Positions 1 through 10,886 of a stretch of DNA of 64,000 bases are shown here, piece after piece; within the stretch, counting starts at the first letter, position 1; each line of letters opens with the position of its first letter. The DNA is from Betaproteobacteria bacterium (lineage in GTDB: Bacteria > Pseudomonadota > Gammaproteobacteria > Burkholderiales > SG8-41), in assembly GCA_021730905.1 (NCBI GenBank), contig JAKFYK010000044.1:1-64000 (forward strand), given 5' to 3'. The notes under the pieces were generated by a model. It did not search any database, was not told the origin of the DNA, and worked only from the letters and a program-made list of their open reading frames with translations. The position numbers and the translations under genes were made by a program.

Positions 1-2
1 CG

Positions 3-761
3 CTCGAAAAGGTTGCCGTGCTTTACGAAAGCATCATCAATGCCGGCGTATTCCGTGCATCGAGTATCAAGGTCGCCGAGGCTGCCAAGGTGATCGAGAA
101 TACGCAGCGTGACCTCAACATCGCGCTGATGAACGAACTTGCTATCCTGTTCGACCGGATTGGTATCGATACCCTCGAAGTGCTTCAGGCTGCTGGCACC
201 AAATGGAATTTCCTGCCGTTCCGCCCCGGGTTGGTCGGCGGGCACTGTATCGGCGTGGATCCCTACTACCTTACCCATAAGGCCGATATGATCGGTTATC
301 ATCCACAGGTGATCCTGGCGGGGCGGCGCATCAACGACGGCATGGGAAAATTTATTGCGGAGCAGACTGTCAAGCATATGATTCGCAACGGCTCGCTGGT
401 CAAGGGTTCGCGGGTTAACGTGCTGGGACTGACCTTCAAAGAAAACTGCCCAGATATCCGCAATACGCGTGTGATCGATGTGATCCAAGAGTTGAATTCG
501 TATGGTGTAGATGTGCACGTCCATGACCCAGTGTCCGATGCGGACGAAGCGCGTCACGAGTACGGCATCGAACTAAAGCCGTGGGGTGCATTGCCACGCG
601 CGGATGCCATTGTGGTAGCGGTAGCACACCGGCAGTTCCTTGGTCGGCCACTCGCCGATTACTTGTCGAAGCTGGTCGAGGGTGGTTGCTTTATCGACGT
701 AAAGAGCCAATTTGATTTGCTTCCGTTCAAGCAGGCAGGGCTTACGGTCTGGCGCTTGTAA
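3..761 (+). CDS. Nucleotide-sugar dehydrogenase (UDP-GlcNAc/GalNAc 6-dehydrogenase, TviB/WbpA-like), C-terminal part; 5' end outside window
   Basis: Reading frame open to the window edge; motifs [57 protein letters not shown] typical of the UDP-glucose/GDP-mannose dehydrogenase family. Confidence 0.9.
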   Translation, partial: LEKVAVLYESIINAGVFRASSIKVAEAAKVIENTQRDLNIALMNELAILFDRIGIDTLEVLQAAGTKWNFLPFRPGLVGGHCIGVDPYYLTHKADMIGYHPQVILAGRRINDGMGKFIAEQTVKHMIRNGSLVKGSRVNVLGLTFKENCPDIRNTRVIDVIQELNSYGVDVHVHDPVSDADEARHEYGIELKPWGALPRADAIVVAVAHRQFLGRPLADYLSKLVEGGCFIDVKSQFDLLPFKQAGLTVWRL

Positions 762-1042
762 CGAATAAATCGCGCCACGGCTAGGCGTGAATATGACCTG
801 CCATCTCCGAGCTGCCGATGAACGTAGACAATATCAACCACAAAATGCACCTGCTGCAGACGACATAACGGTGACGGAAACGACGAAGCAAGCCTTGCGA
901 CAGGCACCCCTGGTCTTGCAACCAGTGATCGCTAGTGGGCTGGTTTTCGATTTTTTCGGTGCTCGTCTGCGGGTTTCAGTAACTCGGCTCTTCCTGGCGT
1001 TGCCGGTGTGTATAGGCGTTTACCGGCAGCAAAATATTTTTA

Positions 1043-2089
1043 TTGATTATTGAGATGGTTTCCCGATATCTGGAGGTTCAGGAACTGCTGCGGCAACGCC
1101 CGCGCCGCTGGTTGATCACCGGCGTGGCAGGTTTTATTGGCTCTAATCTTCTGGAGGCGCTGCTGAAGCTCGACCAAGAGGTTGTGGGTCTCGACAACTT
1201 CGCGACGGGTTACACCCACAACCTGGAGCAGGTGAGGCAGGCGGTGGATCCCAAGGCATGGCGTAACTACACAAGTATCGAAGGCGACATCAGGGACCTC
1301 TCCGTTTGCCGGAGCGCCTGCGCCGGCGTGGATAGCGTGCTGCACCATGCGGCCCTGGGCTCGGTACCGCGCTCGATTGAAGACCCCTTGGCGGCCCATG
1401 AGGTCAATATCACAGGTTTTGTAAACATGCTGGTGGCTGTCCGTGATGCCCGAGTAGGGCGCTTCATCTACGCCGCCTCCAGCTCGACTTACGGCGATCA
1501 TCCGGGCCTGCCCAAGGTGGAAGACGTGATCGGCAGGCCGCTGTCGCCCTATGCCGTTACCAAGTATGCGAACGAACTCTACGCCGATGTGTTCGCGCGT
1601 TGCTACGGCGTAACCTCAGTCGGCCTGAGGTATTTCAACATCTTCGGACCACGCCAGGATCCCGACGGCGCTTATGCGGCGGTGATCCCGCGCTGGATCG
1701 GCCAGTTTGTCGGCCGCGAGCCGATATATATCAACGGCGATGGCAATACTAGCCGTGACTTTTGCTATGTTGAAAATGCAATCCAAGCAAACTTGCTCGC
1801 TGCCACCACTGAAATGCCCGAAGCTTTGAACCAAATTTATAACGTGGCGGTGGCCGAACGCACTACGCTGAATGAACTGTTCGAACTGGAGCGCGCGCTG
1901 CTGTCTGACCATTGCCCATGGGTGCGCGACAGTTGCCCGCAATACCGCGAGTTCAGGGAGGGCGATGTACTCCATTCGCAAGCTGATATTTCCAAGGCTC
2001 AAAGGTTGCTGGCCTATGCGCCGACCCATCGGATTTGCGACGGACTCAGGGAAGCGATTGATTGGTATGTACGGAATTTGCCACGCTAG
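1043..2089 (+). CDS. NAD-dependent epimerase, UDP-GlcNAc C4-epimerase (WbpP/TviC-like)
   Basis: SDR Rossmann motif [54 protein letters not shown]; adjacent to TviB-like dehydrogenase. The ATG at 1055 (MVSRYLEVQ) is also possible. Confidence 0.9.
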   Translation: MIIEMVSRYLEVQELLRQRPRRWLITGVAGFIGSNLLEALLKLDQEVVGLDNFATGYTHNLEQVRQAVDPKAWRNYTSIEGDIRDLSVCRSACAGVDSVLHHAALGSVPRSIEDPLAAHEVNITGFVNMLVAVRDARVGRFIYAASSSTYGDHPGLPKVEDVIGRPLSPYAVTKYANELYADVFARCYGVTSVGLRYFNIFGPRQDPDGAYAAVIPRWIGQFVGREPIYINGDGNTSRDFCYVENAIQANLLAATTEMPEALNQIYNVAVAERTTLNELFELERALLSDHCPWVRDSCPQYREFREGDVLHSQADISKAQRLLAYAPTHRICDGLREAIDWYVRNLPR

Positions 2090-2380
2090 CCACGCATAAA
2101 AGAACGGGTTACTTTATCGTTTCTTTTGTTCTTTCCATTTTCAGCAGCGGCAGCGGGCGACAGTTTCTGGTCGTGGTTCTGTTGCCTGCGATGCGCGTTA
2201 TCCTCAATTGCACGCAATGCGTGATTTTGTGAAGCAATTGGGATGGTCAGTCATTTCATCAATAGGGATTTATGATTTTAAGTATTTGATTTAATTGTAT
2301 ATTTTTTATTCATGAGATAATTTCTAATAACTGAAGTAGACATGTGGTTGATGCTATAACCTCATGAGAAGTGCAAAGAG

Positions 2381-5170
2381 ATGAAGGTGAAAGTGATGAA
2401 AAAATTTGTCAATACCGTTGCATTGCTGTTGATCGTTGCTACGGCGGCAGGTTGCGGTTTATCCAGCGATCCTCAACGCATGATCGCCAAGGCGCAAGAA
2501 TATCGAGAGAAGAAAGACAACAAAGCGGCAATAATAGAACTTAAGAACGTTCTTCAGAAAGATAGTAGCCACGCCGAGGCGCGCTACTGGTTAGGTGTAA
2601 CGTATTACGACGCCGGTGATTTTCGGTCGGCAGAGCCGGAGTTGCGCCGCGCGCTTGAGTTGCGTTACGACCGAAATAAAGTGATGCCCGCGCTTGGTAA
2701 GTCGATGTTGCTGCTGGGGGATTTTCAGAAGATTCTCGACCAGATGCAGGTGGAAGAAGGGGCCAGCAACAAAGTGCAGGCGGAAATACTCACGATACGT
2801 GCGCGTGCATCCGTGGGGCTGGGACGTATTGGTCCAGCGCGTGAGTTACTTGATCAGGCACTTGCAAAGCAACCTGAATTCCCGAGTGCTCTAATTGAGC
2901 AGGCACGGCTCGCGGCAGGAGACCAAAAGCTCGATGAGTCAGCACGCTTAATTGCACGTGCAATTGCAAGTGAACCAAAGAGTATTGACGCGTGGTTGAT
3001 GAAAGGTGAACTTGCCCGCGTTAGCGCCGATCAGGCGGGCGTCCTAGCGGCGAACCAGAAAGTCCTCGAAGTTGACCCTAGAAACATCCCGGCTCGCTTG
3101 AATATCGCGTCGCTCCACATCGCTAATAAAAGGTTCGATGAAGCGCGTAAGTTAATTTCACAAGTTAATGAGATTACTCCTGGAAATCCAATGGCCGGTC
3201 ACATGCGAGCACTGGTTAATTACCAAGTGCGCGACTATAAAGCGGCGCAAGACGACATACAACGGGTGCTTAAGGTGGCGCCAAATTACATGCCCAGCGT
3301 GTTGTTGGCCGGGAATATTTTCATGGCGTTGGGATCGTATGAGCAGGCCCAAGCTCATTTTGTGCGCGTCCTCGATAGCGCGCCGGGAAATCTTTATGCG
3401 CGAAAATTGATGATCTCGTCCTTGGCGCGAAACGGGCAGCTGCAGCGAGCAATTGAGATTTTACAGCCGGGATTGAAACAGGCGCCAGAAGACAACGGGT
3501 TGCTGACAATTGCAGGTGAGTTATACATCCAGAGCGGTGAGTTCGCGAAGGCGGCAGAGTATCTTGACTTGGCAACGAAGCGAGATCCCAAGAACGCGAT
3601 GGCGCGTACTAAACTCGGCGTGAGCCGCATGGCGTTGGGCGACACGGATCGGGCACTTGCTGACCTCGAATCTGCGGCAGAACTTGATACAGACAGGCAT
3701 CAGGCAGACATTGTGCTGATAGCGTCATATTTGAAGCTCGGAAAATACGATCAGGCGCTCAAGGCAATGGAGGCGCTGGAAAAGAAGCAGCCCAATGAAC
3801 CATCGAATTACAATCTGAAGGCGGCCATCTATCTTGGGAAGAAGGATATTCCCAATGCCCGCAAGAATCTTGAACGCGCACTTGAGTTGCGGCCAACGTA
3901 TTTGGCGGCCGCAACGAATCTTGCACAGCTCGATATTCAGGACAAGAATCCCAAAAGTGCTCGCCGCCGGTTGGAATCGATTCTGGAGAAAGATAAGAAT
4001 AATGTGCAAGTATTGCTCACGCTCGCCAACCTGGGTGAGGCTGTCGGCGCCACTCAAAAAGAACAAATCGACTGGTTGGAACAGGCAGGGAAGACAGAGC
4101 CGCGTTCCGTGCAACCGCAATTGATGCTTGCTCGCTTGTATGTTGTGATGGGGGACACGAAGAAGGCCCTCGAGGTTGCACTAAGAGCACAAGGGACTAG
4201 TCCGGAAGACCCGCAGGTACTCGATCTTCTAGGCGCAACGCAGATTAAGGCAGGGCAGGCTGTGCAAGCGATAATCACCTATGGCAAGTTAGCTCGGTTG
4301 CAGCCCAATTCCCCAGTGGTTCTCTACCGACTTGCGAGCGCACAGGCAGGTAATGCTGACCATGCGGCAGCGGGTGAAACGTTAAAAAAAGCTTTGTCAC
4401 TTAAGCCCGATTACCTCGACGCGCAAATTTCGCTGATGAGTACGGAAGTTCGTGCGAAGCGTTATCAGGAGGCAGTAGATGTCGCACGACAGATACAAAA
4501 ACAGCATCCCAAGTCCGCAGTAGGGTTTGCTCTCGAGGGAGACGTGTTGATGGAGGAAAAGAAGTATTCGCAAGCCATTAAAATGTATGAAACTGCCCAC
4601 GGCATGGCAAAAAACGCTGCCTCGATGATCAAGTTGCATATGGCATATGCATTAGCAGGCAAGACGGGAGAAGGAGACACGCGCTTGGTGCAGTGGCTCA
4701 AAGCGTCACCCGAGGATGCTACGGTCAGGTTATATGTAGCTGACATTGCTTTGAAGCGTGGCAATTACAACGATGCGATTCCGCAATACGAATGGTTACT
4801 GAAGAAGCAACCGGACAACGTGATATTCCTTAATAATTTGGCTTGGGCGTATTACGAAATGAAGGATACGCGCGCGTTGGAAACTGCAGAGCGCGCACTT
4901 AAACTTGCCCCCGAAAATGCGGAGGTTGTGGATACGGTTGGCTGGATCCTTATTGAACGAGGTAATACGAAACGCGGACTCGAGTTGCTGGAAAAGGCGG
5001 CTAAGGCGGCGCCGAAGAGCCCACAAATCGCTTATCACCTAGCTCAAGGCTGGGCAAAGGTCGGAGACAAATCGAAAGCCCGTAGGGAACTCGAACGCCT
5101 GCTTGCTACAGATGTGAAGTTTCCACAGCTAGCGGAAGCTCAAAAATTGTTTAAGGAGTTGAGCAAGTAG
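2381..5170 (+). CDS. prsT: XrtA/PEP-CTERM system TPR-repeat lipoprotein (PrsT-type)
   Basis: Lipobox ATAAGC, ~20 TPR-like repeats over 929 aa; position after EPS/nucleotide sugar genes and near PEP-CTERM genes. Confidence 0.85.
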   Translation: MKVKVMKKFVNTVALLLIVATAAGCGLSSDPQRMIAKAQEYREKKDNKAAIIELKNVLQKDSSHAEARYWLGVTYYDAGDFRSAEPELRRALELRYDRNKVMPALGKSMLLLGDFQKILDQMQVEEGASNKVQAEILTIRARASVGLGRIGPARELLDQALAKQPEFPSALIEQARLAAGDQKLDESARLIARAIASEPKSIDAWLMKGELARVSADQAGVLAANQKVLEVDPRNIPARLNIASLHIANKRFDEARKLISQVNEITPGNPMAGHMRALVNYQVRDYKAAQDDIQRVLKVAPNYMPSVLLAGNIFMALGSYEQAQAHFVRVLDSAPGNLYARKLMISSLARNGQLQRAIEILQPGLKQAPEDNGLLTIAGELYIQSGEFAKAAEYLDLATKRDPKNAMARTKLGVSRMALGDTDRALADLESAAELDTDRHQADIVLIASYLKLGKYDQALKAMEALEKKQPNEPSNYNLKAAIYLGKKDIPNARKNLERALELRPTYLAAATNLAQLDIQDKNPKSARRRLESILEKDKNNVQVLLTLANLGEAVGATQKEQIDWLEQAGKTEPRSVQPQLMLARLYVVMGDTKKALEVALRAQGTSPEDPQVLDLLGATQIKAGQAVQAIITYGKLARLQPNSPVVLYRLASAQAGNADHAAAGETLKKALSLKPDYLDAQISLMSTEVRAKRYQEAVDVARQIQKQHPKSAVGFALEGDVLMEEKKYSQAIKMYETAHGMAKNAASMIKLHMAYALAGKTGEGDTRLVQWLKASPEDATVRLYVADIALKRGNYNDAIPQYEWLLKKQPDNVIFLNNLAWAYYEMKDTRALETAERALKLAPENAEVVDTVGWILIERGNTKRGLELLEKAAKAAPKSPQIAYHLAQGWAKVGDKSKARRELERLLATDVKFPQLAEAQKLFKELSK

Positions 5171-5171
5171 C

Positions 5172-5343
5172 TGGACCGCCCACAGCGTGGTTCACGCTTG
5201 CTTCGGTTTGCCGCACCCACTTGCGGAGCACGTTGCCGTGAACTTACAAATTCTCGGCAACCTTTCGACTTTAATACCCCCGGTTGGGGCGCTTGCCTCA
5301 CCGCCTCAACCTTGAGCTTCGCTGTGAATCGCCTTCTCTCCAT
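5172..5343 (-). pseudogene. Decayed fragment of IS3-family transposase OrfA
   Basis: Minus-strand reading gives MERRRFTAKLKVEAVRQAPQPGV, then in another frame KVAENL*VHGNVLRKWVRQTEASVNHAVGG: OrfA HTH-like motifs split by frameshift and stop. Confidence 0.7.
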
Positions 5344-5566
5344 TTTGACACCTCCGATAAGATCGTTAACTTACCAAATATGTCCGGAAAATCGGGTGAA
5401 GCCCAACTTTCGACTGGATCGAAAAAAACAAGGAGGCTTCAGCAGCACCAAAATGACTTCTAGTTGCGCCTTTGGGTCGATCTCTGTGCGCTATCGCACA
5501 GAGCGTTCCGTGAGGACAGATTACAGTGCCGCCTGTCATCTTGTTCGTTGCACTAGGAGGCAGGCT

Positions 5567-6013
5567 ATGAATCCTTGGAAAGTTATAGGCGGGATCGTGC
5601 CGCTGGGGGTTCTGCCTGCAGTCGTTATGTTTCAATGCGGTAACGTTCTTGATCCACCAAAAGTTCTCGATCCGGCAAAACAATTCGTTACAACAGATTG
5701 GTTACAACAGCACCCCGTAAACAACTTAAAGGTTGAATCGACGTGCCTTGACAATGATGGGCGTAAGATAGCCAACGTTCATCTGACCAACACTAGCAAT
5801 GCAACCATTCCTTCCGCAACTGTAATGGTAATCGCGCGGTTCAAAGATACAGGCGGCAACGAGGTCTCTATAGCAAGCAACTACCTAAGTCCTCAGAATA
5901 TTCTCCCTGGCGGTACGAAAAGCACGAAGCTTTATTACGATGGTGGCGATGCAAAGTCTTGTGAAGTCGTAATTGTGCAGTACGGTGATGGCGAAGCAGT
6001 GGTAATACAGTAG
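5567..6013 (+). CDS. Hypothetical protein, secreted/membrane-anchored (148 aa)
   Basis: AGGAGG-type RBS 11 nt upstream of the ATG at 5567; hydrophobic N-terminus then NLKVESTCLDNDGRKIANVHLTNTSNATIPSATVMVIARF; upstream part of the longer ORF not supported. Confidence 0.6.
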   Translation: MNPWKVIGGIVPLGVLPAVVMFQCGNVLDPPKVLDPAKQFVTTDWLQQHPVNNLKVESTCLDNDGRKIANVHLTNTSNATIPSATVMVIARFKDTGGNEVSIASNYLSPQNILPGGTKSTKLYYDGGDAKSCEVVIVQYGDGEAVVIQ

Positions 6014-6073
6014 CTATGGTGCCGGCGCACCTCGACAGGTTCCGCGAGACTGGGGTACGATATAGAAACGACA

Positions 6074-6877
6074 TTACTGGGCTCTGACCTTGCTCGGCTC
6101 AGAATGTCTCGCAATTTCTTCGGCGATTACCCGGTAGAGTGGTCGCATTAGCATCCGCAGATCGTCGAGAATACCCGTGGTGCTCAGCATGGACGGGATA
6201 CGTTGACCGCGATGTTCAACTGGACCGCCGATTGCTTGAATATTGACACCCAGTTTTCGGAAATGACTGGCCAGCCTTTCTTCTGTAAGCACGAATAGGG
6301 TTTTTATACCGTTTAGACGCGCAAGTTCGACGGTACCGAGATACAGGCCAATTGGAATGTAGGGAAAGCGCGGCTGTTCCGGCGTTCCAAAATCCGAATC
6401 CGTTATCGAAATCGGGCTGTTCTTCTTGTCTTCTTTACGTCTGCGAAACTGCGCCACGACCGCGAGTCGTGACACCTCGGCAATGGAGTCGCGGGGTAAT
6501 TGCGCCGGATCAATGATGGATCGATCGATCGTTTTGGCACAGGCTTTCTCAAATGGCAACGGATGATATGGATCCGATGGCCGCATTCGAACGAGGCGGG
6601 TGCAGCCGATGAATCCCCCGGTCTGAATACTTCGTATCAAAAGGTGAAGTGACTGGGCGTCGTAATCATCAGTCTCGCGGCGGTCTGGCCTTTGCGGTTC
6701 AAAGGCTAATTCCTCGCAATAGACTTGATGGCGTATGCGGAAAACCTCGTCCTTTAGTGCCTCTGAGTAGGCCGGTACTATTTCAAAGTATTGCCTAAAG
6801 GCTTTTCCCAGGTTAAATATTTCTGGTAAAAACATCGCTTTTTGTACTCTTGAACACTGAATGAGTCGGCAATGCAA
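6074..6877 (-). CDS. PEP-CTERM/exosortase system-associated acyltransferase
   Basis: VFRIRHQVYCEELAFEP, GGFIGCTRLVRM, IAEVSRLAVVAQFRRR: autoinducer-synthase-like acyltransferase seen next to exosortase systems. Confidence 0.85.
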   Translation of the reverse strand: MHCRLIQCSRVQKAMFLPEIFNLGKAFRQYFEIVPAYSEALKDEVFRIRHQVYCEELAFEPQRPDRRETDDYDAQSLHLLIRSIQTGGFIGCTRLVRMRPSDPYHPLPFEKACAKTIDRSIIDPAQLPRDSIAEVSRLAVVAQFRRRKEDKKNSPISITDSDFGTPEQPRFPYIPIGLYLGTVELARLNGIKTLFVLTEERLASHFRKLGVNIQAIGGPVEHRGQRIPSMLSTTGILDDLRMLMRPLYRVIAEEIARHSEPSKVRAQ

Positions 6878-6890
6878 TTGCGTCCGGCTA

Positions 6891-7661
6891 TTACAGCTTG
6901 TTAAGCTGGTCCTTGGTGAACATCCTGTCCGGCAAGTCTCGAAGTTTCATCGAGGAGTACTCCAGCACGGATTCTTCGCCTTTTCGCAGGGCGTCTTCCA
7001 TGACAAGGCGAGTCGGGCGCATGGCGCCGACCTGCGTTTGATAGTTTTCGTAGCGGCAGGTCTTGAGCAAGCGGTTCGACAGAGAATAAAACTCGGCGCG
7101 ATGGGGCCGGGAATTGGATTTATTTACCCAATAAAGAACTTTGCTATAGGTCACGCTTTTATCGACCGCTGTTAGTTCCAGTACATGGTAAGTTTCGCCG
7201 TTGATAACGTCGTCTCGCAGTATCTTTGGCGAATAGTCACCTGAGAAATTTGCGCGCGCTAAATCGCCGTTGGCTACCTGCCCGGTAAGCCGTTGGCCCA
7301 GTGACAATCTAACAGGCTGCGAAACACTGGGTAAATAAATCCACAAATCCCGGTCTTTCATCAGCATGATTTGGCCGCGCTCGGAGGCAGGCTCGGTAAC
7401 CATGACTAAGGTATTGGTGTTGCCCTTGGAAAGAATTTGGTATTTGCGTACTTCAGGGGATTGGCCAGTTGTCACGGTATTGATGCGGACTTCGACTTCG
7501 AACCCTTGGTTTGGAAACCGTATCTGATCCGCTTTTTCCAGTATGCGGCGTGCTTCACCCACATCATCTGTAGCGACGCCGGCGCCCGATGCAAGTTGTA
7601 TGTATGCCACAGCGATTAAAGCGGTCATGATCGCCAAATATCGATGAAGTTTCGCGTTCAT
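6891..7661 (-). CDS. Outer membrane lipoprotein-sorting protein (LolA-like)
   Basis: Signal peptide; QGFEVEVRINTVTTG..., NTLVMVTEPASERGQIMLMKDRDLWIYLPSVSQPVRLSLGQRLTGQVANGDLARANFSGDY typical of the LolA-like family beside FtsX-type ABC transporters. Confidence 0.85.
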   Translation of the reverse strand: MNAKLHRYLAIMTALIAVAYIQLASGAGVATDDVGEARRILEKADQIRFPNQGFEVEVRINTVTTGQSPEVRKYQILSKGNTNTLVMVTEPASERGQIMLMKDRDLWIYLPSVSQPVRLSLGQRLTGQVANGDLARANFSGDYSPKILRDDVINGETYHVLELTAVDKSVTYSKVLYWVNKSNSRPHRAEFYSLSNRLLKTCRYENYQTQVGAMRPTRLVMEDALRKGEESVLEYSSMKLRDLPDRMFTKDQLNKL

Positions 7662-7730
7662 TTCTGTCCCTCATGTAGAATATGATTTGTTATCCGGTTT
7701 ATGCACATAATCAGTGGAGGCATGGTATCC

Positions 7731-8753
7731 ATGAGCCTTGTTCAAATCGAAAATGTACACAAAGAATATATGTTGGGCGAGCAACTGGTCCACGCACTAA
7801 GGAACATTACCCTTAGCATAGATGACGGTGTTTTCCTGGCCATTGCCGGGCCCTCTGGTAGCGGTAAGTCTACTATACTTAATTTAATTGGTTGCATCGA
7901 TACGCCGTCGCAGGGAAAAATACTCATAAATGGGCGGGATGTCAGCGGTCAGACGCCCGACCAGCTTGCCGATATGCGCGCAAGGACCATTGGGTTTATC
8001 TTTCAAACGTTTAACCTTTTTCCGGTGCTGTCGGCTAAGGAAAACGTCGAGTACCCTTTGCTGCAGATCAAGGAACTGTCGGCTGCTGAGCGCCGTGAAC
8101 GAGTCAACAAGTATCTCGGAATAGTCGGTTTATCCAAGTATGGCGGTCATCGGCCGAACCAGCTCAGTGGGGGGCAACGGCAGCGAGTTGCGATTGCTCG
8201 CGCCTTGGCCACCCATCCCAAAATTGTGCTTGCGGACGAGCCGACCGCCAACCTTGATCATGCCACGGGGGACGGAATATTGCAGTTGATGAAGGAAATT
8301 AACCGCGAGTCCAAGACTACCTTCATCTTCTCAACCCACGACAATCGGGTCATGACGATGGCTGATCGGCTGGTACGCGTTGAGGATGGTGTTATGACGT
8401 CTTCCGGACTGGCTGAGAAGGCTACCCCTGCCGCAGTTGTTAGAGAAAAAATACTGCAAAATCAACAAATTAAGTCATTGGGTGTCGAGTCCGGTTCTGT
8501 TCCCGCGATGGCAATTCGAGGGCAGGTGAACCGCTACCTGTTCCTCGAAAACAACAACGTTTACATGGCTACGCCATGGCATATTAATACCGAAGCTGGC
8601 AATTGGGTCGTAAGTAGTTGTTTCGATGATGTGGATGCTACTGCATTCATTCACGAGCACCTCAATGCCCGCGACGCATTCTATGTAGACTTTCACAAGC
8701 TAATCACAACGGCACGGCAGCAGGGCATTAATGTGGAGGGCTGGCCTACATAG
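7731..8753 (+). CDS. ABC transporter ATP-binding protein (LolD/MacB type) with ~110 aa C-terminal extension
   Basis: Walker [10 protein letters not shown], signature [15 protein letters not shown], Walker [23 protein letters not shown] at 7714-7720; extra region after ~225 aa. Confidence 0.9.
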   Translation: MSLVQIENVHKEYMLGEQLVHALRNITLSIDDGVFLAIAGPSGSGKSTILNLIGCIDTPSQGKILINGRDVSGQTPDQLADMRARTIGFIFQTFNLFPVLSAKENVEYPLLQIKELSAAERRERVNKYLGIVGLSKYGGHRPNQLSGGQRQRVAIARALATHPKIVLADEPTANLDHATGDGILQLMKEINRESKTTFIFSTHDNRVMTMADRLVRVEDGVMTSSGLAEKATPAAVVREKILQNQQIKSLGVESGSVPAMAIRGQVNRYLFLENNNVYMATPWHINTEAGNWVVSSCFDDVDATAFIHEHLNARDAFYVDFHKLITTARQQGINVEGWPT

Positions 8754-8849
8754 TGGGGTTGTTCCGTATTGCGGGGAAATCCAGTAGGTATCCCTTGAGC
8801 ATGTGTGCATAAATTGATTGCCCGCTTAAAGCGGGTGTAGGCTGCAGAA

Positions 8850-9139
8850 AAACAATGCAGGGTATTTTGATGCAGCTTAACGTTGCCATCGCTAGCGGCT
8901 GCCCATAGCCACAGTTTTCGTCTTCTTGGCCATAGAAACGTAGTTGCCATGCACGCGACCGTCGATGTAGGTTTTCTACCTCAACGTGGCCGAAAGCTGT
9001 GGTGGAGTGTTTGCGTTGTCCTCTGTACCTTGCGTCCATAAAGCTCCGCAGCTGGTATTGATACACCCAGCGCATTTGTAAATCACTCCAAGCTGCCGTT
9101 GCAGTTCATTGGCCGATACGCCGTTGTGATCAGATACAT
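8850..9139 (-). pseudogene. Degenerate IS1595-type transposase relic
   Basis: Minus-strand mosaic over several frames: MYLIT (ending at 9139), NGVSANELQRQLGVIYK (~9073-9126), QYQLRSFMDA, GHVEVEN (8971-8991) shifting into KTYIDGR (8955-8975; cf. VEVDETYIGGR), KTKTVAMG, AASDGNVKLHQ. Confidence 0.6.
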
Positions 9140-9504
9140 GGCGTGAAACCACGGCGTTAGCGGCGTGCTGAAATGATCGGAGATCGTCCTAGCGCTGGGG
9201 TAGCGATGGAGGCCACATGCTTAGTAGGGGCATAAGTCAGACACCTGGTGATTTTTACGGAAAGTGTGTCTATTACGCCACATCCCGGATAGGTCATGCG
9301 CTTTTTCGGCGCGTCCCTTTCCACACTTGATAAAATAGTGGAATATATGTTGATAATACATTGTTTGTATTAATATTATTCTTATGAAATTGACGGGTTC
9401 AGGACAGTTCATAGCGACGGAGATGATCTGTCAATACAGCCCTAGGCTTGGATCAGAATATAATGATATTTAATAATATAATCAAATACTTAAATAATTT
9501 TATT

Positions 9505-10845
9505 ATGCTTGGGATACTCCTCTCAAGCACGGTGGCAATCGCTCAGACCCCAGTCCAACCGCAGGTGCAACCGTCTGCAGATGCCGACAAGGCCGGAGCG
9601 GAAAAGTCCCGGGATGGTCTGGATGCATCGAAGCCGGTTGAGAAGCCATCAGCATCGGGCTGGCGTGGCTTCGTGCAAGCGGAGGCTGCACGAGCGTACC
9701 GTGATCCGGATCACTGGTCCAAGGCGCGTCTGCGACTCGACTTGAACCGCCAAGGGCAGTTCAGTGAGAACGTGAAATGGAAGATTGGCGGCCGATTTGA
9801 CTACGATGCGGCCTATGACCGTTCAAATTTTTATCCACCTGACGTTCGCAAAGACCAGCGCTACGGCTTTGCCTTGCGCGAAAACTACCTCGATATAGGT
9901 GCTGGTGATTGGGACGTTCGCTTAGGCCGACAACACGTCATATGGGGTGAGATGGTGGGGCTATTTTTCGCGGATGTGGTGTCGGCCAAGGACATGCGCG
10001 AATTCCTGTTGCCCGAGTTCGACCAGCTACGGACACCGCAATGGGCGGCGCGGGCTTCGTACTACAAAAATGACACGAATTTCGAGCTGCTGTGGATCCC
10101 GGTGCCTACTATCGATCGGATTGGCAAGCCGGGGGCCGACTTTTATCCTTATCCGTTACCGGTGCTGGCCAACTATCTCGGAGAAGTCAAGCCCGCACGC
10201 AAGCTCGACAACTCGAACTATGGAATGCGCCTGTCGCACTTGAAAAACGGGTGGGACGTCTCCGGATTCCTGTACCATAGCATTGATGCGGCGCCGACGT
10301 TTTACCGCGTTAGCGCACCTTTGGCACCGCTGGCTTTCCAGGCACGACACGACAAGATTAATCAGTTTGGCGGTACGCTTGCCAAGGACTTGGGCTCAAC
10401 AGTATTGAAGGGCGAGGTGGTCTATACCGGAGGGCGTAAGTTTAACGACACGCGATTTATCCAACCGGATGGGCTGGTCAAGCAAAATACGCTGGATTAT
10501 GCGGTCGGCCTTGATTTCACCTTTGAGGGTGATACACGGGTAAATCTACAGGCTTTCCAGCGTGTATTTTTTGACCACGATCCTGGCATTATTCCCGATA
10601 AACGGGAGAGCGGCGCCAGCATCTTTGTTAGCAGCAAGCTTGGACACAATCTCGACGCGCAGGCGTTGCTGGTTCATAGTCTGAATCGGCGCGACTGGAT
10701 GCTGCGCCCACGGGTCACCTGGGGCTTTGAAAAGAACTGGCGGCTGGCGGTGGGGGCAGACGTCTTCAGCGGGTCGCAGACAGGTCTATTTGGCCGATAT
10801 AACAACAACGACCGCGTCTATACCGAAGTGCGGTACTCATTCTGA
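9505..10845 (+). CDS. Outer-membrane beta-barrel protein (DUF1302-like)
   Basis: N-terminal signal MLGILLSSTVAIAQ; VRLGRQHVIWGEMVGLFFADVVSAKDMREFLLPEFDQLRTPQWAARASYY; C-terminal YTEVRYSF. Start 9463 is an alternative. Confidence 0.75.
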   Translation: MLGILLSSTVAIAQTPVQPQVQPSADADKAGAEKSRDGLDASKPVEKPSASGWRGFVQAEAARAYRDPDHWSKARLRLDLNRQGQFSENVKWKIGGRFDYDAAYDRSNFYPPDVRKDQRYGFALRENYLDIGAGDWDVRLGRQHVIWGEMVGLFFADVVSAKDMREFLLPEFDQLRTPQWAARASYYKNDTNFELLWIPVPTIDRIGKPGADFYPYPLPVLANYLGEVKPARKLDNSNYGMRLSHLKNGWDVSGFLYHSIDAAPTFYRVSAPLAPLAFQARHDKINQFGGTLAKDLGSTVLKGEVVYTGGRKFNDTRFIQPDGLVKQNTLDYAVGLDFTFEGDTRVNLQAFQRVFFDHDPGIIPDKRESGASIFVSSKLGHNLDAQALLVHSLNRRDWMLRPRVTWGFEKNWRLAVGADVFSGSQTGLFGRYNNNDRVYTEVRYSF

Positions 10846-10886
10846 TTGGCTTTTTGTTTTGCTCTGACGACTGCGTCGCAATATCT

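Noticed and set aside
5198-5566. 5' part of ORF 5198..6013 as coding sequence
   Set aside because: It runs antisense through the IS3 relic; a good RBS and signal-like start exist at 5567.
6074-6877. Acyl-homoserine lactone synthase (LuxI)
   Set aside because: The fold is related but motifs and context fit the PEP-CTERM/exosortase-associated acyltransferase; no LuxR partner seen nearby.
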